Source of the DNA: Desemzia sp045528445
GTDB lineage: Bacteria; Bacillota; Bacilli; Lactobacillales; Carnobacteriaceae
Direction: 5' to 3'
Length of the DNA: 64,000 nt
NCBI RefSeq assembly: GCF_045528445.1
Contig: NZ_JBGQQU010000002.1
Coordinates: forward strand, 1 to 64,000
Under the pieces are notes generated by a model. That model ran no database searches. It had not been told where the DNA came from and saw only the letters and a list, made by a program, of their open reading frames with translations. Positions 28,015-37,161 of the stretch are shown here, piece after piece. The first letter of the stretch is position 1. The number at the start of each line of letters is the position of its first letter. The translations under genes and the position numbers were made by a program.

Positions 28015-29550
28015 TTGGCTAGTGAATCAGCAAATGAATTACTAAAATTGCAAAATGGCTCTGATATACGTGGAATAGCGGTCAAAACACCGGAACACGA
28101 CATTACGTTGCATGATCAAACAATCGAATCCATAGCTTTTGGTTTTGCTTGTTGGTTAAAAGAGAAAAAGCAATTGATAATGGATAATTTAGAGAAACCT
28201 GTAAAAGTTGCTATCGGACAAGACAGCCGCTTATCTGGAAACCGAATCAAAGAAGTGCTGATCGAAGCCTTGAATAATGCAGGTATCGACGTGGTAGATG
28301 TTGGATTATCAACGACACCGGCACTTTTTATGGCCACTCAATATGAGTATTATGCCTGTGATGCTTCCATTATGATCACTGCCAGTCATTTGCCGTTTGA
28401 ATACAACGGCTTGAAATTTTTTACAGCTGATGGAGGAGCAGAGCACGAAGACATTACTTTTATGTTGGAAAACGCGAATTGGGATGCTGTGACTTGGGAG
28501 AATAATCAAGGCATCATTGAACGTAAAAATTTGTTGGAAGATTATGCAGCTGATTTACGTCAAAAAATTCAAGCTGGCATCACGACAGCTCGTAATCCTG
28601 AACTTCCTTTAGAGGGAAAACACATTGTTGTGGATGCTGGAAACGGAGCTGGAGGTTTTTTTGCCACAGAAGTATTGGAAAAGCTGGGAGCGGATATTTC
28701 AGGAAGTCAATTCTTGGAACCAGATGGCAATTTTCCCAATCATGTTCCAAACCCCGATAACAAACAAGCGATGGCAAGCATTAAACAAGCCGTGCTGGAC
28801 AGTGATGCCGATATGGGAGTTATTTTCGATACGGATGTAGATCGATCAGCTTTAGTAGATCGCCACGGACAAACGGTGAATCGGAACAATCTGATTGCGG
28901 TAATTTCAGCAATCGTGATCCAAGAGAATCCGGGAACGACTATCGTGACAAGTTCAGCGACTTCTGAACACTTGAAAGACTTTATTGAACAGCTTGGAGG
29001 ACACCAAAATCGGCACCTAACGGGTTACCGCAACGTCATCAATCAAGCCATCAAATTAAATCAAGAAGGTGTGCACACATCAGTTGCGATCGAAACGAGT
29101 GGTCATGCAGCACTGAAAGAAAATTATTTCCTGGATGATGGAGCTTACTTGATTGCTAAGATCTTGATTGCGGATGCTGAATTATCTGCAGAAGGCAAGG
29201 AGTTCTCGAGTTTATTTGAATCATTAAAACAACCTGTTGAAACAGATGAAGTTCGTTTTAAAATCACTACAGATACAGTCCAACAAACTGGCGAGGAAGT
29301 TATTGAAGCATTTAAAAACTTTATAACTGATCAGCCGGATATGGAGATTGAAAACAACAACTTAGAGGGTGTACGTGTCAATACATCTGGTGCATATGGA
29401 ACAGGCTGGTTTTTATTACGCTTAAGTCTGCATGAACCGTTGCTGGTTTTATATTTTGAAAGTGATCAAGCAGATTCGATTGCTCAATTGCGAGAAAATG
29501 TTAAACTGTTCTTTAGTCAACAAGAAGGACTAGATTCTTCTAAGTTATAA
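28015..29550 (+). CDS. Phosphohexomutase (phosphomannomutase/phosphoglucomutase family)
   Basis: 511 residues, four-domain alpha-D-phosphohexomutase fold. Phosphoserine loop ITASHLPFEYNGLKFF (about residue 120), metal loop DTDVDRSAL (about 275) and sugar loop ETSGHAALKENYFLDDGAY (about 362). It interconverts 1- and 6-phosphohexoses. The catalytic loop reads TASHLP rather than the usual TASHNP, a variant shared by a subgroup of this family. TTG start with AGAGGAA upstream. Substrate not resolvable from sequence. Confidence 0.88.
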   Translation: MASESANELLKLQNGSDIRGIAVKTPEHDITLHDQTIESIAFGFACWLKEKKQLIMDNLEKPVKVAIGQDSRLSGNRIKEVLIEALNNAGIDVVDVGLSTTPALFMATQYEYYACDASIMITASHLPFEYNGLKFFTADGGAEHEDITFMLENANWDAVTWENNQGIIERKNLLEDYAADLRQKIQAGITTARNPELPLEGKHIVVDAGNGAGGFFATEVLEKLGADISGSQFLEPDGNFPNHVPNPDNKQAMASIKQAVLDSDADMGVIFDTDVDRSALVDRHGQTVNRNNLIAVISAIVIQENPGTTIVTSSATSEHLKDFIEQLGGHQNRHLTGYRNVINQAIKLNQEGVHTSVAIETSGHAALKENYFLDDGAYLIAKILIADAELSAEGKEFSSLFESLKQPVETDEVRFKITTDTVQQTGEEVIEAFKNFITDQPDMEIENNNLEGVRVNTSGAYGTGWFLLRLSLHEPLLVLYFESDQADSIAQLRENVKLFFSQQEGLDSSKL

Positions 29551-29579
29551 AGAAAAAAGGTAGAAAAGGGAGTGTTAAT

Positions 29580-30449
29580 GTGGTTCAACCATTAGCTGAA
29601 AGTATTACATTATACAACGGAGTCGAAATTCCTAAATTAGGTTTAGGCGTATTTTTGATGAAGGACGAAGAAGAACTTGTGGAAGCAGTCAAAGCTGCTG
29701 TCGAAGTTGGCTACCGTCATTTTGATACTGCCAAAATTTATGGAAATGAAGAATACTTGGCTAGAGGACTAAAAGAATCTGGTATTACCAGAGAAGAAAT
29801 TTTCTTGACTTCAAAAGTGTGGAACTACGACCAAGGCTACGAAGAAACGAAAGCAGCTTTCCAAGAATCATTAGATCGTTTAGATACAGACTATTTAGAC
29901 TTGTATTTGATTCACTGGGCTGCTCCTAAATACGTGGAAACTTGGAAAGCTTTAGTGGAATTGTACGAAGAAGGCAGAGTCAAAGCCATCGGCGTATCTA
30001 ATTTCCAAACTCACCATTTAGAAGAATTGAAAAAACAAGAATTGATGCAACCAATGATCAATCAAATTGAGACTCACCCAGAGTTCCCGCAAAATGAATT
30101 GCACGAATACATGAAAGAAAACGGCATTATTCATGAAGCATGGGGTCCATTAGGTCAAGGAAAAACTGACTTGTTCAATCAACCGATCATTGTGGAATTA
30201 GCTGCAAAATACGGCAAAACACCTGCACAAGTCATCTTGCGTTGGCACTTAGAAAGAGGAGAAGTGATTATTCCAAAATCTGTACACGCTAACCGCATCA
30301 AAGAAAACAGTGAAATATTTGATTTCAGTTTAACGGCTGAAGAGATGGAGCAAATGAAATCTTTAGATACTGGTGTTCGCTACGGTAGCGATCCTGATGA
30401 TCAAGAAAGATTTAAAGAAACTTCTATCCGTCCAGAAGACGCTAAATAA
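29580..30449 (+). CDS. Aldo/keto reductase
   Basis: 289 residues, TIM-barrel NADPH-dependent oxidoreductase. Conserved tetrad: Asp and Tyr in HFDTAKIYGNEE, Lys in LTSKVW and His in YLIHWAAP. Cofactor site IPKSVHANRIKEN near the C-terminus. GTG start behind AAGGGAG; an out-of-frame ATG overlaps it. It follows the mutase by 29 bases and may share its transcript. Physiological substrate unknown. Confidence 0.92.
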   Translation: MVQPLAESITLYNGVEIPKLGLGVFLMKDEEELVEAVKAAVEVGYRHFDTAKIYGNEEYLARGLKESGITREEIFLTSKVWNYDQGYEETKAAFQESLDRLDTDYLDLYLIHWAAPKYVETWKALVELYEEGRVKAIGVSNFQTHHLEELKKQELMQPMINQIETHPEFPQNELHEYMKENGIIHEAWGPLGQGKTDLFNQPIIVELAAKYGKTPAQVILRWHLERGEVIIPKSVHANRIKENSEIFDFSLTAEEMEQMKSLDTGVRYGSDPDDQERFKETSIRPEDAK

Positions 30450-30486
30450 TAGTTGGACTGTGTTGTGTCGATCAAATTAAATACAC

Positions 30487-30535
30487 AAAAAGCTCTAGAC
30501 GCTAGGAAACAATTCCTAGCGCCCAGAGCTTTTTG
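30487..30535 (+). terminator. Rho-independent terminator after the aldo/keto reductase
   Basis: AAAAAGCTCTAGACGCTAGG ... CCTAGCGCCCAGAGCTTTTT with an 8-base loop. Confidence 0.9.
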
Positions 30536-30582
30536 TGGTGGTTTCCATAAGTCGTTGATAAGGAAGGTTGGGTACTATTTAA

Positions 30583-30790
30583 CTATCGGAGTGGTTTACC
30601 GGTTCGGATTGTGAACTATAGTGGTTCTACTTAATAATCGGCTTGCTTTACCGGTGTGAATTGCCAGCTATAGTGGCTCTACTTAACAATTCGCAGGAGT
30701 TATCGGTTCGATTAGTGATCTATAATGGTTCTACCTAATAATTGGGTTGAACCACCAGGCTGAATTATGAGCTACAAAGCTGTTCCTTAA
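30583..30790. repeat. 52-bp imperfect tandem repeat, four units
   Basis: Four diverged units (30583-30634, 30635-30686, 30687-30738, 30739-30790), each ending in TTAA or CTAA at exact 52-base steps. Best conserved block is CTATAGTGGTTCTACTTAA in units 1-3; unit 4 is most decayed. No open frame runs through it. It fills the space between the reductase terminator and the proS T-box leader. Confidence 0.75.
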
Positions 30791-30864
30791 CCATAAGGCA
30801 GTTTTGAAAAAAGTAAAAGCATCACACGTCATAAGCCGCCTCTGAAAAAGTAATCCTTGTATTT

Positions 30865-31135
30865 TAAAAGAAGTTAGCTTAGAATAAGCAATGTAGGTGC
30901 GTTAGGGTTAGTAGATAAATGATGGGTAAAAGAGAGCTTTTTGATTGCTGAAAGAAAAGCCCCCGCTGATTGATTGAACCTTCCTGACAATACGTTGTAG
31001 AAATATGACCGGAGTTCTGCCGTTATCAGAAATTGAGTTGGGTCAACTGAAACTGACCAATTAAGGTGGTACCGCGGAGACAGTATGTTTCGTCCTTTTT
31101 AGAGGATGGAGTATGCTTATTTTTTTTGCCAAAAT
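30865..31135 (+). promoter_or_regulatory. T-box leader of proS
   Basis: T-box AAGGTGGTACCGCGG at 31063-31077. It is followed by a terminator stem (AGTATG ... GGAGTATGCT) and T run at 31085-31130. Stem I region lies upstream; a plausible Pro specifier is CCT at 30979-30981. The 5' boundary is approximate. Uncharged tRNA-Pro should allow read-through into proS. Confidence 0.85.
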
Positions 31136-31162
31136 CGTTCGTTAAAATAGGAGGAAGAAAGT

Positions 31163-32602
31163 ATGAGTAATTTACAAAAAGAAGATTTTTCAGCTTGGTA
31201 TATCCAAACAATCAAACAAGCCGATTTAATGGATTATTCACCAGTTCGTGGGTGTATCGTGTTCAAACCGGACAGCTACGAAATGTGGGAACACATCCAA
31301 GAGGAATTCAATAAACGTTTTAAAGAAGAAGGTATCCGTAATGCTTACTTCCCAATGCTGATTCCTGAATCATTCTTTACAAAAGAAAAAGATCATATTG
31401 AAGGGTTCAGCCCGGAATTGCCATGGGTAACTGAAGCAGCAGGAGAACAATTGGAAGAACGTTTAGCTTTGCGTCCTACTTCTGAAACAATGATTGGTAC
31501 AGCCTTTAGTGATTGGGTAAACTCTTACCGCGATTTACCAATGCAGATCAACCAATGGGCAAATGTATTCCGTTGGGAAAAGAAAACTTTACCATTTTTA
31601 CGCACTTCTGAGTTTTTATGGCAAGAAGGGCATACAGCACACGAAAGCGAAGAAGATGCACGCAAACGCACGATGCGTATGCTGACTATTTATAAAGAAG
31701 TAATTGAAGGATTGTTAGCTGTACCAGTATACGAAGGGCAAAAAACACCTTCTGAACGTTTTGCTGGGGCAGTAGATACTTTTTCTGTTGAAGCTATGAT
31801 GAAAGATGGAAAAGCGGTTCAAGCAGGAACTTCTCACTATATGGGAACGAAATTTGCTGAAGCTTTTGATATCAAATTTTTGAATAAAGACAATCAACAT
31901 GTACTAGCTCATACGACATCATGGGGCGTGTCTACACGTTTGATCGGTGCTTTGATCATGACTCATGGGGACGAGCAAGGATTGGTATTGCCGCCGAAAG
32001 TGGCTGCTAAACAAGTCGTCTTATTGCCTGTTGGTCCATGGAAGAAAAAACCAGAGATCGTGGAACGTTTAAGAGAATTAGAAACCGAATTGAAAGTGAA
32101 CGGTTTCCGTGTCATTTTAGATGATACAGACAACTCTCCAGGTTTCAAATTCAATGAATGGGAACTAAAAGGTGTGCCAATGCGTATTGAATTTGGCCCT
32201 AGAGATATGGAAAATAATCAAGTGATGGTTAAAATGCGCGATCTAGGCGATAAAGAGGCCGTTTCTTTAGATGATATCATGGCTTACGTACCAGAAGCAC
32301 TTGACAGTATGCAAACACGCTTGTTGGAAACAGCTCGTGAATACCGCAAAGAAAATGAATATACAACGATCGATACATTAGATGAGCTGAAAGCTCATAT
32401 CGAAGAGAAAAAAACTGCGGGAGAAGTACCAGGGTTTGTCTTAGCTGGTTGGGATGGCGAATTGGAAACGGAAGCTAAAATCAAAGAAGAAACAGGCTTC
32501 ACAACTCGTAATATTCCTTTCAATCCACCTGTGGTTAAAGAAACTTGTATCGTATCCGGTAAACCTGCTAAACATACCGTTTGGTTAGCAAGAGCTTATT
32601 GA
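31163..32602 (+). CDS. proS: Prolyl-tRNA synthetase, archaeal/eukaryotic-like (type 3)
   Basis: 479-residue class II synthetase. It begins FSAWYIQTIKQADLMDYSPVRGCIVFKPDSY and has motif 2 FRWEKKTLPFLRTSEFLWQEGHTAHE, which marks the short archaeal-like ProRS without the bacterial INS editing domain (bacterial enzymes are about 570 residues). Anticodon-binding domain lies at residues 280-380. The extra C-terminal domain ends in the usual Tyr. Transcription is controlled by the T-box leader. Whether a second, bacterial-type ProRS exists elsewhere is not visible. Confidence 0.95.
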   Translation: MSNLQKEDFSAWYIQTIKQADLMDYSPVRGCIVFKPDSYEMWEHIQEEFNKRFKEEGIRNAYFPMLIPESFFTKEKDHIEGFSPELPWVTEAAGEQLEERLALRPTSETMIGTAFSDWVNSYRDLPMQINQWANVFRWEKKTLPFLRTSEFLWQEGHTAHESEEDARKRTMRMLTIYKEVIEGLLAVPVYEGQKTPSERFAGAVDTFSVEAMMKDGKAVQAGTSHYMGTKFAEAFDIKFLNKDNQHVLAHTTSWGVSTRLIGALIMTHGDEQGLVLPPKVAAKQVVLLPVGPWKKKPEIVERLRELETELKVNGFRVILDDTDNSPGFKFNEWELKGVPMRIEFGPRDMENNQVMVKMRDLGDKEAVSLDDIMAYVPEALDSMQTRLLETAREYRKENEYTTIDTLDELKAHIEEKKTAGEVPGFVLAGWDGELETEAKIKEETGFTTRNIPFNPPVVKETCIVSGKPAKHTVWLARAY

Positions 32603-32611
32603 TCCATAAAA

Positions 32612-32653
32612 AAGAAAAACATCTCATCAGCGAATGCTGAGAGATGTTTTTTT
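32612..32653 (+). terminator. Rho-independent terminator after proS
   Basis: AAAACATCTCATCAGC ... GCTGAGAGATGTTTTTTT hairpin. Confidence 0.85.
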
Positions 32654-32665
32654 ATCATAACAATC

Positions 32666-32713
32666 AAAAGAGACCAGAATCCACCACATAACAGGTGAAT
32701 TTTGATCTCTTTT
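32666..32713 (-). terminator. Terminator of zwf (minus strand)
   Basis: AAAAGAGACCAGAAT ... TTTTGATCTCTTTT arms about 18 bases apart. Read on the minus strand it ends in a T run (CTCTTTTGATT). Confidence 0.6.
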
Positions 32714-32728
32714 AGATTAAGGTTTTAT

Positions 32729-34237
32729 TTAGTCCTGTTCTGCTGTATCTTTCATCGTAGACACAGGAGACCAATGCCAATTAAAGCCGTCTTTTTGCAA
32801 TAAATGTTTACTTTCGATAGGACCCATGGAGCCGCTTGGATAGTTCGGGAACTCCATATCAAACGTATCCCAAGCTGTACGAATCTTATCCACAAATTCC
32901 CATGATGCTGCTACTTCATCCCAATGCGTAAAGTTTGTCGCATCGCCGTTTAAACAATCTAAGATCAATTTTTCATAGGCTTCAGGGCTGTTCGCAGTAG
33001 TTTCTGCAGAATGAGAACTAGTCAATTGGATAGGTTCAGGTTGAACTCCTGGGCCTACTTTTTTAGCATTTAATTGCAATGCAAATCCCTCGGTAGGAGA
33101 GATGAAAATAGACAATATATTTGGAGGCAACGGCTGATTATCGGCTGTTTGGAATAATTGATGAGGAACATTTTTGAATTCGATATCAATTTGTGTCCCT
33201 TTTTCAGCCAAACGTTTACCAGTACGGATATATAGTGGAACACCAGACCATCTATAATTATCAATAAACAATTTTCCAGCTACGAAAGTTTCTGTTTGAG
33301 AATTTTCAGCCACATTTTTCTCTTCACAATATCCTGTCAAAGTTTCTCCGTTGACAGTACTTCTTCCATATTGACCGCGAACAAAGTTTACACGTACTTC
33401 CTCTTCTGAATACAAACGAAGCGAACGCAAAACTTTGATTTTCTCTTGTCGAATTTCATAATCACGGAAGACAGCTGGAGGTTCCATTGCCAACAAGGCT
33501 ACAATTTGAAGAATGTGATTTTGAACCATATCTCTTAGAGCTCCACTGGTATCATAGTAACCACCGCGTTCTTCAACGCCTAAAGATTCGCTCAAAGTGA
33601 TCTGAATGTTATTGATGTAGCGATTGTTCCACATGGATTCGATCAAATGATTGCCGTATCGGATAGTCGAAATATTTTGAACCATTTCTTTTCCTAGATA
33701 GTGGTCGATCCGATAAATTTGATCTTCATTGAAAGAAGCACGAATGTGATCATTGAGTTCAAAGGCACTTTCGTAATTATTTCCAAAAGGTTTCTCGATC
33801 ACCAAACGATTGAATCCTTTTTCAGTCAGCAATTGTTGCGATTTAATGTTTTCACCGATGATTCCAAAGAAATCTGGGGACATTGCTAAATAAAACATCC
33901 GATTTCCGTCTAATTGATAAGTGTCGTCTAGACGTTCAGCAAGCGACTGCAATGTTTTATAATGTTCGATGTCTTGTACATTATGGGATTGGTAATAAAA
34001 ATGACTTGCAAATTCTTTCGCATGTTCCTCAGATTCTGCCAAATCTCCAATTTTACTCATGATGATCTCCCGATAATAGTCATCAGACCATTCTCTTCTA
34101 GCTGTTCCAATAACAGCGAAATGCTCTTTCAAATAGCCTTTTTTAAATAAACGATAGAGGGAGGGATATAATTTACGATTGGCTAAATCTCCAGTCCCGC
34201 CAAAAATGATAAATAGAGCTTTTTTTTCTTCAATCAC
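32729..34237 (-). CDS. zwf: Glucose-6-phosphate 1-dehydrogenase
   Basis: 502 residues. First step of the oxidative pentose phosphate pathway, giving NADPH. N-terminal dinucleotide motif IIFGGTGDLANRKLYPSLY and the substrate-binding, catalytic segment RIDHYLGKEMVQN with its His are clear. GTG 34237, 10 bases after GAGG, is preferred to TTG 34246. Single-gene unit. Confidence 0.96.
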   Translation of the reverse strand: MIEEKKALFIIFGGTGDLANRKLYPSLYRLFKKGYLKEHFAVIGTARREWSDDYYREIIMSKIGDLAESEEHAKEFASHFYYQSHNVQDIEHYKTLQSLAERLDDTYQLDGNRMFYLAMSPDFFGIIGENIKSQQLLTEKGFNRLVIEKPFGNNYESAFELNDHIRASFNEDQIYRIDHYLGKEMVQNISTIRYGNHLIESMWNNRYINNIQITLSESLGVEERGGYYDTSGALRDMVQNHILQIVALLAMEPPAVFRDYEIRQEKIKVLRSLRLYSEEEVRVNFVRGQYGRSTVNGETLTGYCEEKNVAENSQTETFVAGKLFIDNYRWSGVPLYIRTGKRLAEKGTQIDIEFKNVPHQLFQTADNQPLPPNILSIFISPTEGFALQLNAKKVGPGVQPEPIQLTSSHSAETTANSPEAYEKLILDCLNGDATNFTHWDEVAASWEFVDKIRTAWDTFDMEFPNYPSGSMGPIESKHLLQKDGFNWHWSPVSTMKDTAEQD

Positions 34238-34451
34238 TCTAACCAAACCTCACTTTCAAGTAATCCTTTAAGACGAACAGGTATTGTTATCTTAAGTTTG
34301 CTTCAATTAATTGTACTTTTTTCTGAGAGCAGAATCAATCATTCGTTTTCAAAGAAGTTGATTTGTTATACCGCGTTTACGATAAATTTCTCATTTAGTA
34401 AATAGTAATAGCCATTTTATTTTAACATAGGAATCAAATAAAACCTAAATT

Positions 34452-34465
34452 TGTTAACGGTTGCA
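34452..34465. promoter_or_regulatory. Possible cre-like site between zwf and the 34639 gene
   Basis: TGTTAACGGTTGCA matches the cre consensus TGWAANCGNTNWCA at 12 of 14 positions. It is more than 150 bases from either gene start, so its role is doubtful. The rest of 34238-34638 (about 400 bases) shows only a promoter for the next gene. Confidence 0.3.
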
Positions 34466-34577
34466 ACGAATTTCTTTCGTTTTTAAGAATGATGATTCGG
34501 AGGAAAAAAAACATTTTGTGCAAGTTCTAATCAGTAGAGGAAAAGAAACCATTTATTATTTCAGTTAAGGTTATTGG

Positions 34578-34606
34578 TTTAACTTAATTTAATTTGTTCG
34601 TATAAT
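34578..34606 (+). promoter_or_regulatory. Predicted promoter of the 34639 membrane protein
   Basis: TTTAAC (34578-34583), 17-base spacer, perfect -10 TATAAT (34601-34606), 33 bases before the GTG start. Confidence 0.5.
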
Positions 34607-34638
34607 CAAAGTATCTATAAATAGAGAGTGGGGAAAAA

Positions 34639-34944
34639 GTGGACTATTTATTTTTAGTTTTCGCATTATTTAGTGGGCTGTTATTCGTAGACGGAAAGCT
34701 GTTGAATAAAGGACAACTTAAAATGAATGTTATGAGTCTTTTCAAGAAAGAAGATGCTGAAGAGAGAGTGAAATTGATTGGTCGCTTTATGATGGTAACA
34801 GGCGTGATAACATTCACATGGACTTTGATGGGTTATTTATTCTATGACTTGTTAGCCATGGAGATCATCTTTTGTGGGTACTTTATTATAATAGCGATTG
34901 CGGGGATCTGTTTATTTGTTGCATTTAGAACTCGTTTCCGTTAA
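34639..34944 (+). CDS. Small membrane protein, unknown function
   Basis: 101 residues with three hydrophobic segments (about 3-18, 50-70, 74-95) and a basic end RTRFR. A charged stretch KKEDAEERVKLIGR lies between the first two. The plan resembles DUF3784-type proteins, but I cannot assign it firmly. GTG start behind AGAGTGGGG. Confidence 0.65.
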   Translation: MDYLFLVFALFSGLLFVDGKLLNKGQLKMNVMSLFKKEDAEERVKLIGRFMMVTGVITFTWTLMGYLFYDLLAMEIIFCGYFIIIAIAGICLFVAFRTRFR

Positions 34945-34980
34945 ACCAATAAAAAATGGAGGAACACGCACAATTCATAC

Positions 34981-35009
34981 TTAGAAAAAGATGGGTTTTA
35001 TGTTATACT
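34981..35009 (+). promoter_or_regulatory. Predicted promoter of the DEAD-box helicase gene
   Basis: TTAGAA (34981-34986), 17-base spacer, TATACT (35004-35009). It implies a 5' leader of about 150 nt with inverted repeats (e.g. AGAATTCATTATTCT), reminiscent of long leaders of cold-induced helicases. The cold-shock link is inference. Confidence 0.45.
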
Positions 35010-35165
35010 AGTCAAGATGCGGAGTCATAGAAAAATTCAGAATTCATTATTCTATATAAACGAATGAATGTGGTAAATTTGTTAAGTAGGAAAGTCTAAT
35101 GAACAACCAAAAAAAGCATCCACGTTGTTATTCTAGAAATAACATTGATAGAAAGAGGCGATACA

Positions 35166-36491
35166 ATGGTACACCCATTTGAAAAATTTAATTTGCAACC
35201 TTTTTTGATTGAATCGATCCAAGAATTGGGCTTTAAGGAACCAACAGAAGTCCAAGAAAAATTGATTCCAGCTATCCAAAAAGGCAGAAGTGTTATTGGC
35301 CAATCTCAAACCGGATCTGGAAAAACGCATACATTCTTGCTGCCATTGATGAACAAAATCGATGCTGCAAAAAATGAAGTCCAAGTTGTTGTTACTGCGC
35401 CTAGTCGTGAACTTGCTGAACAGTTGTATCTTGCAGCTGTTCAATTGGCAGAAAAATCAAATCCAGCTGTTATTGTCCAAAACTTTGTCGGCGGGACAGA
35501 TAAAAAACGCCAATTGAGTAAGTTAGAAAATACGCAACCTCATATTGCAATCGGTACTCCAGGACGGATTCTAGATTTAGTGAATGCTAATGGATTGTTG
35601 GTCCATACTGCGACTGCATTTGTAGTCGATGAGGCTGACATGACTTTAGATATGGGATTCTTAGAAGATGTGGATAAAATTGCAGGCAAAATGCCGGATA
35701 ACTTGCAAATGCTGGTCTTCTCAGCTACTATTCCTGAATCTCTAAGACCCTTCTTAAAGAAATACATGGAAAATCCTTTATTTGAACAAATTGCACCTAA
35801 GACGGTTATCTCTGATTCAATTGATAATTGGTTGATCTCTACTAAAGGAAGAGAACGTGTGGATATCATTTATCAATTGCTGACGATCGGACAACCTTAT
35901 TTAGCAATCGTATTTGCCAATACAAAAGCTAAAGTAGAAGAAATTGCTAATGAGTTAAAATCGCGAGGCCTAAAAGTGGCTACAATTCACGGAGATATTC
36001 CTCCACGTGAGCGTAAACGCGTGATGAGACAAATCCAAAATCTGGAATACCAATATGTTGTAGCGACAGATTTAGCTTCTCGAGGCATCGATATCGAAGG
36101 AGTTTCTCACGTCATCAATGCTGAGATCCCGAATGATTTAGAATTCTTTATTCACCGTGTCGGAAGAACGGGAAGAAAGAATATGAAAGGGATCGCCATT
36201 ACCCTTTATGCTCCAAGCGAAGAAAATTTGGTGAACGATATTGAAAAGATTGGTGTGAAATTTGAACCGAAGAAAATTTCAAAAGGTGAAATCAAAGAAA
36301 CTTTTGACCGCCAACGACGAGAAAAACGTGAAAACACTGCTAAAGATACATTAAGCCCATCTTTACGCGGTTATGTGAAAAAGAAAAAGAAAAACGTCAA
36401 GCCAGGTTACAAAAAGAAAATCAGTCGTGAAATCAAAAAGAATAACCAACGAAAACGACGAATTGAAGGCAATCGTGGTAAAAAATCATAA
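35166..36491 (+). CDS. cshB: DEAD-box ATP-dependent RNA helicase (CshB-like)
   Basis: 441 residues. Q-motif FNLQPFLIESIQELGFKEPTEVQ, motif I SQTGSGKT, TPGRILDL (Ib), DEAD in VVDEADMTLD, SAT (III) and HRVGRTGR (VI). The C-terminus is a lysine/arginine-rich tail (about residues 385-441) typical of CshB for RNA binding. Unwinds RNA during ribosome assembly, decay or cold growth. ATG 35166 follows AGAGGCG; the frame from 35145 starts in the leader. Confidence 0.92.
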   Translation: MVHPFEKFNLQPFLIESIQELGFKEPTEVQEKLIPAIQKGRSVIGQSQTGSGKTHTFLLPLMNKIDAAKNEVQVVVTAPSRELAEQLYLAAVQLAEKSNPAVIVQNFVGGTDKKRQLSKLENTQPHIAIGTPGRILDLVNANGLLVHTATAFVVDEADMTLDMGFLEDVDKIAGKMPDNLQMLVFSATIPESLRPFLKKYMENPLFEQIAPKTVISDSIDNWLISTKGRERVDIIYQLLTIGQPYLAIVFANTKAKVEEIANELKSRGLKVATIHGDIPPRERKRVMRQIQNLEYQYVVATDLASRGIDIEGVSHVINAEIPNDLEFFIHRVGRTGRKNMKGIAITLYAPSEENLVNDIEKIGVKFEPKKISKGEIKETFDRQRREKRENTAKDTLSPSLRGYVKKKKKNVKPGYKKKISREIKKNNQRKRRIEGNRGKKS

Positions 36492-36500
36492 GTATAAGCA

Positions 36501-36535
36501 GGAGGCTGTCTCAAAAAGAGATGGCCTTCTTTTTT
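36501..36535 (+). terminator. Rho-independent terminator after the helicase gene
   Basis: GGAGGCTGTCTC-AAAAA-GAGATGGCCTTC stem with G-U pairs, followed by six T. Confidence 0.85.
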
Positions 36536-36539
36536 GAGA

Positions 36540-37090
36540 TCTTTTTCAATTATCCGATTAAAAACGGGTATATCAAAATAAATTCTATTGTTGGGCAGGA
36601 AATGAGGAAAAGTTATTTTTCCTCTTCCTAATATACAAGAAGGTTCAATGATTTGTGTTTGCAAAAAATGTAAACAATCCTAGATATTCTATACTAAGTC
36701 AGGACTCGCATAAGAAGATGCTTTCGATTGGAGGGTTTCCCTTAAGGTTGGAAAACTAATGTATAGATTAAATGTAAGAGTAGCGGTCAAGTTGATCGCT
36801 TAGATGTACTTGGCTATGTGGACTTCATGTAGCCAGTAGTATGGATAGATATGCCAGAAAAGCAGAAATAACTGTGGAAATGGACTGACGCGTCCAACGA
36901 TTGTCAAAGTGGTATTTTTGAGAGCACTGCAACAGATGATAGCAAGTGGTTACTTGCTTACTTATTAATAATAACAAAAAATTCATAGTTTTTTTCAAGT
37001 AAAAGGAGGAAGCAATAGGAATAAAGTAAATGGGAGAGGACTAAAAGCGGTTTATGGAAGGATACGAAATAAAGTGATTTCTTCTTATAG
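36540..37090. other. Gene-free stretch, possible degraded coding remnant
   Basis: No frame above 60 codons and no RNA gene seen. A short plus-strand frame around 36888-36970 (TRPTIVKVVFLRALQQM) reads like protein but has no start and is cut by stops on both sides. It vaguely recalls transposase N-termini; this is weak. A good ribosome-binding-like AAAGGAGGAAG at 37002 is not followed by an open frame. Confidence 0.3.
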
Positions 37091-37094
37091 AACT

Positions 37095-37141
37095 ACAAAA
37101 AAGGACATGTAAAAGTCTTTGATGCGACTTTTGCACGTCCG
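37095..37141 (-). terminator. Terminator of the DUF1189 gene (minus strand)
   Basis: GGACATGTAAAAGTC / GACTTTTGCACGTCC stem (13 of 15 paired plus G-U). On the minus strand it is followed by CCTTTTTTG. Confidence 0.85.
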
Positions 37142-37161
37142 ATCTAGATAATAAAAATCTA

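Noticed and set aside
28015..30449. Link of the mutase and reductase to a sugar pathway cluster
   Set aside because: No further sugar genes are adjacent, and the substrate of neither enzyme can be read from the sequence.
30583..30790. CRISPR array
   Set aside because: Units are contiguous 52-bp diverged repeats without unique spacers, and no cas genes are present.
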